Positions 57,012 to 64,000 of a DNA stretch of 64,000 nt are shown here, piece by piece. The notes under the pieces are model-generated. The model made no database searches. It had not been told where the DNA came from and saw nothing but the letters and a program-made list of their open reading frames with translations. This stretch comes from Lepus europaeus (Eukaryota; Chordata; Mammalia; Lagomorpha; Leporidae). The position numbers were made by a program, and so were the translations under genes. Location of the stretch: assembly GCF_033115175.1 (NCBI RefSeq), contig NC_084836.1, forward strand, positions 63,417,097 through 63,481,096, given 5' to 3'. Every line of letters begins with the position of its first letter. Position 1 is the stretch's first letter.

Positions 57012-57263
57012 GGGCCAGCACTGTGGCGCAGCGGGTTAACGACCTGGCCTGAAGTGCTGGCATCCCATATGGGCGCCGGTTCAAGATCCGGCTGCTCCAC
57101 TTCCAATCTAGCTCTGTGCTATGTCCTGGGAAAGCAGTAGAAGATGGTCCACGTCCTCGGGCCCCTGCACCCGCGTGGGAGACCTGGAAGAAGCTCCTGG
57201 CTCCTGGCTTCAGTCAGCACAGCTCTGGCCGTTGCGGCCAATTGGGGAGTGAACCAGTGGATA

Positions 57264-57314
<51 letters not shown>

Positions 57315-57360
57315 CTCTGTGTAACTCCAACTTTCAAATAAATAAATCTTTTAAAAAAAA
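57012..57360 (+). mobile_element. Near-consensus (young) C-SINE
   Basis: Head GGGGCCAGCACTGTGGCGCA with GCGGGTTAACGACCTGGCCT; uninterrupted (CT)n at about 57270-57312; AAATAAATAAATC tail. Confidence 0.97.
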
Positions 57361-57399
57361 TCTTCTTTCATAGATCCATACCTCGTGCCAGGGAAGGAT

Positions 57400-57753
57400 C
57401 TCGAGGTGCTGTGGGGCAGGTTAAGCCACCGCTTCAGTGGCTGGAGTTCTGTCTCAGAGTGTCCGCTCCTAGTCCCTGCTACCCCACGCTTCCAATCCAG
57501 CGTCCTGCTAATGCACCTGGGATTCAGCGGGTGATGGCCCAAGTCCTTGGGCCTCTGCCACCCATGTGGGAGACCTGGATGGAGTTCCAGGATCCTGGCT
57601 TTGGTTCAGCCCAGTTTCAGGCATTTCAGCCATCTGGGGAGTGAACCAGCAGCAGACAGAAGATCTCTCTCTCTGTGTCCATCTTTCTTGATAGAAGAGC
57701 TCTATCTCTCTCTGTGTGTCAACTGCCTTTCAAATAAATAAATCTTTTTAAAA
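57400..57753 (+). mobile_element. C-SINE, diverged head
   Basis: Body phrase GGAGACCTGGATGGAGTTCC and tail CAAATAAATAAATC are clear. Confidence 0.88.
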
Positions 57754-57851
57754 AGACGTTTTAAATGAGTAAGGTATACATAGACATATATTATGTATAT
57801 ACATATGTATATATACATACATACATATATATATATATTTATATTTATACC

Positions 57852-58226
57852 AAGCAGCAGCTTAACTCACTATGCCACAATGCCAACCTAAGATTTCTGG
57901 TATTTTTAAATTTATTTATTATATTTGAAAGTCAGAGTCACACAGAGAGAGGAGGAGAGGCAGAGAAAGGTCTTCCATCCACTGGTTCACTCCCCAGGAT
58001 GGCTGCAACAGCTGGAGCTGCACTGATCTGAAGCCAGGAGCCAGGAGCTTCTTCTGGTCCTCCCACCCGGTACAGGGGCCCAAAGACTTGGGCCACCTTC
58101 CACTGTTTTCCCAGGCCATAGCAGAGAGCTGGATCGGAAGTGGAGCAGCTGGAACTTGAACCGGCACCCATATGGGATGCCAGCACCGCAGATGGAGGCC
58201 TCACCCACTACGCCACAGCGCCAGCC
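57852..58226 (-). mobile_element. C-SINE plus a short head fragment of another
   Basis: 57852-57893 is an isolated head fragment (CACTATGCCACAATGCCAAC). The full reverse copy spans 57896-58226, ending CACTACGCCACAGCGCCAGC. Confidence 0.9.
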
Positions 58227-58342
58227 TCCAGGATTTCTGTTTTTAAATGTATAAACTATATTTGTATATGTGTACACTTTTCATAGCAAGATATTAATAG
58301 TGACCATCCTTGAAAAGTAGGATTTTAGAAGTTTTTTTGTTT

Positions 58343-58528
58343 TTATTTGTTTTTAAACTTTAATTAATTTATTTGAAAGGCCAACAGACAGAGATGGAGA
58401 GAGATCGTCTATCGGCTGGTTTCACCTCTAAGTGTCCACATCAGCTAGTGCTGGGCCAGGCTGAAACCAAGACCGAGAACTTGCTCCAGGTCTCCCACAT
58501 CTTCACCACTATGGCAAATGCCCATCCC
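58343..58528 (-). mobile_element. Internally deleted old C-SINE
   Basis: Reverse copy jumping from CCAGGTCTCCCACAT to TCACCACTATGGC. Confidence 0.75.
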
Positions 58529-58572
58529 TCTTTTTAATTTAAAACTTTTCTAAAATGAAAATACAGGGGCTT

Positions 58573-58903
58573 GGGGCCGGCGCTGTGGTGTAGTAGGTTA
58601 ATCCTCTGCCTGTGGTGCCAGCATCCCATATGGGTGCCAGTTCTAGTCTGGGCTGCTCCTCTTCTAGTCCAGCTCTCTGCCGTGGCCTGGGAAGGCAGTA
58701 GAAGATGGCCCAGGTCCTTGGGCCCCTGCACCCACATGAGAGACCCAGAAGAAGCTCCTGGCTCCTGGCTTCGGATTGGCACAACTCCGGCCATTGCGGC
58801 CATTTGGAGAGTGAACCAACGGAAGGAAGAGACCTTTCTCCCTGTCTCTCCCTCTCACTGTAATTCTACTTCTCAAATAAATAAGTAAATAAAACCTTAA
58901 AAA
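58573..58903 (+). mobile_element. Near-consensus C-SINE
   Basis: Head GGGGCCGGCGCTGTGGTGTA and full body and tail. Confidence 0.96.
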
Positions 58904-58913
58904 GAAAATATAG

Positions 58914-59238
58914 GAGTGGGTGCTGTGGCACAATGGGTTAAGCTGCCGCCTGCAATGTTAGCATCCCATATTCTGCCAGTTCAAACCCCAGTAGCTCCAC
59001 TTCCAATCTAGCTCCCTGCTAATGTGCCTGGGGAAGCAGCAGAAATTGACCCAAGTGGTTGGATCCCTGCCACCCACGTGAGAGACCTGGATGGAGTTCC
59101 AGGCTCCTGGCTTTAGCCTGATCCAGCCCCAGCTGCTGTGGCCATTTGGGGAGTGAACCAGGGGTTGTAGATCTCTTTCTCTGTCTCTCCCTCTCTCTCT
59201 GTAATTCTGCCTTTCATATAAATAAGATAAATCTTTTA
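58914..59238 (+). mobile_element. C-SINE
   Basis: Head GAGTGGGTGCTGTGGCACAA; full body; inserted 10 bases after the previous copy. Confidence 0.93.
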
Positions 59239-60104
59239 CAAATGAAAATACATAATTTTTAAATAAGAAAAGTTTAAGTTTTTGAAATAAATACATCAAC
59301 ATGCTTATTACCTAGAGAACTCTTATACATTAGTAACAAAAAAACAAAAGCTTAGAAAAAAAGGACAAGTGTTAGGTATTACAACAAAATAAGAAATATA
59401 AATGTTCGGTAAACATAAAGATGCTCAATATGTCCAAGAAAAGGAACTAAAACCGTAGCTCTTTTATTTAAACCTATCACGCTGGAAAATAAAGTTTCCA
59501 TAGTAATGCCCAGAGCGGATGAGGGGGTAAGGAAACGAGCACTCTCCATCTCCCCTGGCAGGAGAGCACACCCAGGCTTCAGGGGGCGATTCAGAAATGC
59601 ATCTCTCATGTCGCAGGTCTCCTGACCCCGAAATCCTGCTTCTAAGGATTGACACAACAGGAATCATACGCACGGGCAAAGATTCAGCTGCCAGAATGTT
59701 TACTATCATACAGCTTTTAATAATGAGAAAGTGAAAACAAAGAAGTAACATTTAAGGCACTGGTTACCCCAAGGAATCGATTAAATCATATTGTATGCAA
59801 GTATTGTTATTCCTGACTGCTGTTTAAAACGATGGGATAACAGAATATCAATAAGTAGAACAATCTCCCAAAAACATGGGGAAAGGACACAGACTTAATG
59901 CTGTACTATTCCCTTTATACGAAGTTCATGAAGGGACCCAACTTATCTGTGGTGCTGAAATCCAAAGAGCTGCTACCTAGGATTGTGGTAACCCAGTGGT
60001 GACTGGAAGGGAGTATGCAGGGCTTTCAGGGGCACAGAAGTGTTCTGGCTCTTGAGTGGGATGGTGGTTACATGGTATCTACAGACACTATAAAAGCCAC
60101 CGAG

Positions 60105-60424
60105 CAGGGCCAGCGCCGTGGCATAGTGGGTACAGCCATTGCCTGCAGTGCACAGGTTCGAGTCCCAGCTGCTCCACTTCCAATCCAGTTCTCTGCTATG
60201 GCCTGGGAAAGCAATGGAAGATGGCCCAAGTCCTTGGGTGCCTGCACTTGTGTGGGAGACCTGGAGGAAGCTCCTGGCTCCTGGCTTTGGATCAGTGCAG
60301 CTCTGGCCATTGCAGCCCTTTGGGGAGTGAACCAGAAGATAGAAGACCTCTCTGTCTCTTTCGCTGCTTCTGCCTCTCTGTAACTCTGCCTTTCAAGTAA
60401 ATAAATAAATAAATCTTTAAAAGA
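60105..60424 (+). mobile_element. C-SINE
   Basis: Head CAGGGCCAGCGCCGTGGCAT; short deletion after the A box; (AAAT)n tail. A separate 3' tail fragment follows at about 60484-60535. Confidence 0.94.
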
Positions 60425-60569
60425 AAAAAGCCATGGAGCTCTGCTTACGATGTGTACACTGTATATAAATTATAGTTCATGTCTGCTCCCTCTCTCTGCC
60501 ATTCTGTCTTTCAAATAAATAAGCAAATCCTAAAAAAGGGGAAAAGGCAAGGTGCAAAACAGTATGAAT

Positions 60570-60701
60570 GAGGGGGTCTTCAAAAAGTTGAAGGAAAATG
60601 TGTATTGGGGAACCGTATGCATGGATTTCAAAAATGGCTTTGCACCATAGTCAACTTGTCTTTTCATTCTATTTTTACACAAACTTTGTGGAAAACCCTC
60701 A
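60570..60701. mobile_element. MITE-like element with imperfect terminal inverted repeats
   Basis: Starts GAGGGGGTCTTCAAAAAGTT and ends AACTTTGTGGAAAACCCTC, which are imperfect inverted copies. The ~130-bp AT-rich interior has no coding capacity. It resembles a DNA-transposon remnant. Confidence 0.6.
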
Positions 60702-62062
60702 AATAGTATGCTACCGTTTGTGTGAAATGGTATATGCATGTATAATTGCATTTACTTGCAAATGCACAGTATATTTCTGGAAAGATCCACAAGAAGCTGG
60801 CTGGTAATGCTTCCCCTCCAAAAAGGGAACTGGAGGTGAGGAAAGAGGGGTGGAAGGAAGCTGACTTTTCATTGTATATATTTTTATTTATCTGAATTTT
60901 GTCACAGGTGCCTGAGAGATTTATTTAAAAAGTTAAATTAAAAATTGTAAAATAATAAAAAATTACACAAAAATATTTAATGATGGTGAAATTTCATGAT
61001 ATTTTGTTAGTAAAGGTAGGTTCTAAAACCATGTCCATAAATATGGAAGAAATAAACACTGGAAATAAATACTGTTCATCGAATTACTAAGGGTGCTTTT
61101 CTTGGGATGATTTTTATAGTTTCTTCTAATTGCTTTTCCTTACCTCTGTCAACAATTAAAATCTAGTAGTGTCATAGTCACGTAATTTCTAAAGGTATTA
61201 AAGAAAACATACCTTAATTATTGAATTCTAACCTATCTCAATGTTTCTCCAGCCAGCGGCCAAGAGACAGAAGCAAACAAAATGTGTCTGTCAGGCCGAT
61301 GCCTCTCAGCTCTTCCACCAGTGATCTCAATCCACGCTTCATGAAACCAGCGTCTGGCCAAAGGGGAGCAAGTACAACTCGGAGGCCAGCCTCGTCCCTC
61401 CTCTCTCCCTCCTGCGAACAGGGGCACCAACGCACTCACACCCACTCAAAACATTCCCAATGACCAGACTCCGGAAGGCTCTGCGGACGCACTGGAATGG
61501 AGGGCGCTCTCCAAATGCTGAAGCCAATGGCTGCCTGCTGGCCTCCTTCCTCAGCCCTAGCTGGGGAGAAGGAACAATGCAGAGGGTAAAAGGGTGGGGC
61601 TCTCAGCTGCAGGAGCTGGGAGTACATCTAATAACCTCCTAAGCAGGAAAAGCCCTAGGACACGGGGAATCAGCTCAGGGGTGCTGGGAAGGCCTGCTGC
61701 CCGCTCCCCTTCTCTTCCTGGGCACTTCCATCCCAATCAGCTCTTTTCTCCTTTACCTTCAGATCCTTACTCCTGACCAGGTGTCAAGTCCTTTCACCTT
61801 TCTACCGACCATGCTCAGGATGAGTGGAGCCGTGCCTGATCTTTTCAGGAGAATAACTAGACCTGTGGTTTTCTACTTTTCCTGCCTCGAGACTATTCAC
61901 ACGGGACTCTCCACCCTTATTTCCATCTCTCATAACACACAATTACTGAGTCCCGCTGCAGCAGATTGTGAGGGTCCCTTCCCTTCCCTGGGGGAGCAGA
62001 CACATAATTAGGAAAACCAACTCTGATGTCCCTCTCCCCGGGGCACTCCATAGCACCTAAAT

Positions 62063-62160
62063 CCAGGGTTTCTAGAAGGCAAGAATCCCCTTAAACGCCC
62101 CCAGCACCAGAGACCCTGGCCCACAGGCCGCTCTTCACAAATATTTGTTGAATAAACATA
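62063..62160 (+). repeat. LINE-2-like 3' end fragment
   Basis: TTCTAGAAGGCAAGAATCCC then CACAAATATTTGTTGAATAA, the typical terminal L2 phrases. Confidence 0.65.
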
Positions 62161-62291
62161 GATGCTGATGAGGAAGACGGCAAGAAGATACCAGGCGCCT
62201 GGAGATCTGGATGAAGCAATCGGTGAGAGGGGAAAGTATTAACCACTTCCCGATTTTAGCGAAAGAACTCGTGGGGGAGACAGCATATAAA

Positions 62292-62500
62292 ATAATAACA
62301 GCTAATTCTCATTAAGAGCTTATTGTGTGTCTGTCACCATGCAAAGCAGCTTTATGCATCATGTCATTTAATGCTCACTGTAATCCCAGAAGCTCAGTAC
62401 TATTATTACTCTCACTTCATACACGAGGCATCTGAGGCTCGGGGGGACGGCAGCTAGCCCGCAATCACACAGCTGAGAAACGGGGCAGCATGGTTCCAAA
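62292..62500 (+). repeat. MIR element
   Basis: AATAACAGCTAATTCTCATT, GAGCTTATTGTGTGTCTG, TCATTTAATGCTCACTGTAA, ACTATTATTACTCTCACTTC and TCACACAGCTGAGAAACGG follow the MIR consensus order across its whole length. Confidence 0.85.
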
Positions 62501-64000
62501 CCCAAGCGATCTATTCCAGACTCACACAGAGGAAGCGAAGTGCACCCCCTGCTCAGATCCTTATCATGGCTTCCCCCCCACACCCCTGCTGCCCCAAATG
62601 CGCCCCCCCCCATTCTTTTCCCTCAGCTCTTTTGGTGTGGCCTTTCTCCAAGTGCTTCCAGACAGTAGGGAAATTCATCATGCCCTTTGTCCAGCCTCAG
62701 CCCCTTTCTCAGAAACATGCAGTTCTCCCACCCACCCTTTCAGGAGAGCCTCCCTCGCCCTCTCCACCTCCAGGTATTCCAAGACCCTGCGAGCAGAAGT
62801 ATTCCCTGAGCCCCTCCACCTTTTTTAGAACTGCTCCTGCAATCACTCTCTCCCACCACCAGCAGATACGGTGCTCATTTGTCCTCGAAGCCTCTGGAGC
62901 ATCTCTCCAGGACTCGGCAGCCCAGGATTCTTTGTTCTGCAGCCCAAGCTTCCTGGCCGTCTCCTGGTCCATTTGTGTATCCCAGTGCCTTTCTGTAGTT
63001 TTCCACCATGCGTGCTGACTCAGCTAATGGGGGGGAGGCTAGAAGCAGGGGTCCAAAGGTGACCAACCTGTTCAAGGCTCACTAAAACACTTGGTAGAAG
63101 CTGAACTTCAAGCACCAGGCCCGATTTCCATGGTGACATCCCTGGGGAGGGTTGCCATGGTAATGATGGAGCGACACCGGCCACAGTGAACATCACAGCC
63201 CCTCTCTGTTTTCTCTGATGAGATTCCCCCAAAGCTAAGGGGGGCCCTATTCCCTGCCCCTCTTCAGGTAGCAAAGGAATTCCAAACCACCCTAAACCGT
63301 ACTGACTCTGATCCAATGCCACTGCAGCTCCCAACCCAGCTTGTCCCAACCTAGATTTTCCCAACAGGAACTTGATGGTGGTTTCTTCATCATTGGCAGC
63401 CCCGTGGGGGGTGGCGTGTAGACCCCTGAATGAAGATGGGGAGTGTATGTGCATGTACGTGTCTCCTCCCATATCTGGTATGGACATGGCAGCCCAGACA
63501 GCAGGCCTTGGGACACTGCTGAGAGACGTCAAGGCGGGGAAAGACAAAAACAGAGACATTTACGAAGGTCCAGGGAAAGTCACGTTGGATTCCGAGTGTG
63601 CAAAGAGCAAAACAAGATGCACATGACACATACACAGTGACCCAGACACCCTGCTACCATGACTCAGGCCGTTAGCTTTGACTAAGCCCCATCCCCCAGA
63701 TTCCGGAGAGAAGCCAGAGAGAGGAGTGGGGGAGACATAAGGCACCTGGAACTGTCTCTCCAGCTTCCTCTCCTACCCTCTGCCCAGCAGAACCAAGCCC
63801 AGAGCCCGCCGCAGTGCTGCAGAGGTGGAGGGAAGAGCTGAGGCAGGAGGGACAGAGGCTGGCTCTAGGGACAGCTCCCTGTCCCACCTTTGCTCTTCCT
63901 GCACCTTCCCAGCCATCCCAAAGCAGATTCCGCCACCAATTCCCTACACCTGGGGCCCCCAAGAGAGCTGGAGGACAGGGGAGGGGGAGGAGACGTGCTG

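Noticed and set aside
57012-57110. tRNA-like sequences with A and B boxes at SINE heads
   Set aside because: These are the tRNA-derived 5' parts of C-SINEs, without a complete cloverleaf or an isolated gene context.

Overview
This is nuclear DNA from a placental mammal, almost certainly a lagomorph (rabbit or hare). The genes are split by GT-AG introns, and about 30 copies of the tRNA-derived lagomorph C-SINE are present, several with long CT tracts and (AAATA)n tails. The order B4GALNT1 - SLC26A10 - ARHGEF25 - DTX3 - PIP4K2C - KIF5A matches human 12q13-q14, given here in reverse. B4GALNT1 is on the + strand; the other five are on the - strand. Human comparisons are from memory, not from a search.

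Layout. 1-1.1 kb: last two coding exons of B4GALNT1, with a 1-nt frameshift in the last exon. 2.0-7.8 kb: SLC26A10, all 17 expected coding exons, broken in frame at two places, so probably a pseudogene or decaying gene. 9.6-16.2 kb: ARHGEF25 (GEFT), intact, with two alternative 5' ends predicting 619- and 580-residue proteins. 16.6-21.4 kb: DTX3, intact in three coding exons. 22.7-34.6 kb: PIP4K2C, intact in ten exons, 421 residues. 37.9-56.7 kb and beyond: KIF5A exons 2-28 and the 3' UTR; exon 1 (43 codons by arithmetic) lies past the right edge, so 56.7-64 kb is intron 1.

Reconstructed exon lengths close exactly on the family lengths: ARHGEF25 580 or 619, DTX3 340 (plus 7 if the human-type start is made), PIP4K2C 421, KIF5A 1032 including the missing exon. 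More than 6.5 kb of coding sequence in these four genes is therefore free of indels, which makes the breaks in the first 5 kb stand out.

The genes do not form one pathway. B4GALNT1 makes complex gangliosides, SLC26A10 is a SulP anion-transporter relative, ARHGEF25 activates Rho GTPases, DTX3 is a RING/Deltex E3 ubiquitin ligase, PIP4K2C is a PI5P 4-kinase, and KIF5A is the neuronal kinesin-1 heavy chain. They are a conserved gene-dense neighbourhood with CpG-rich promoters. The first ~23 kb is almost free of SINEs, whereas PIP4K2C introns, the PIP4K2C-KIF5A gap and KIF5A introns are packed with them.

No previously undescribed system is evident. The points most worth a second look are the SLC26A10 and B4GALNT1 reading-frame breaks, the unusual DTX3 start, the two ARHGEF25 5' ends, the KIF5A 28-nt penultimate exon with its long alternative frame, and a CTTT repeat next to a PIP4K2C splice donor.
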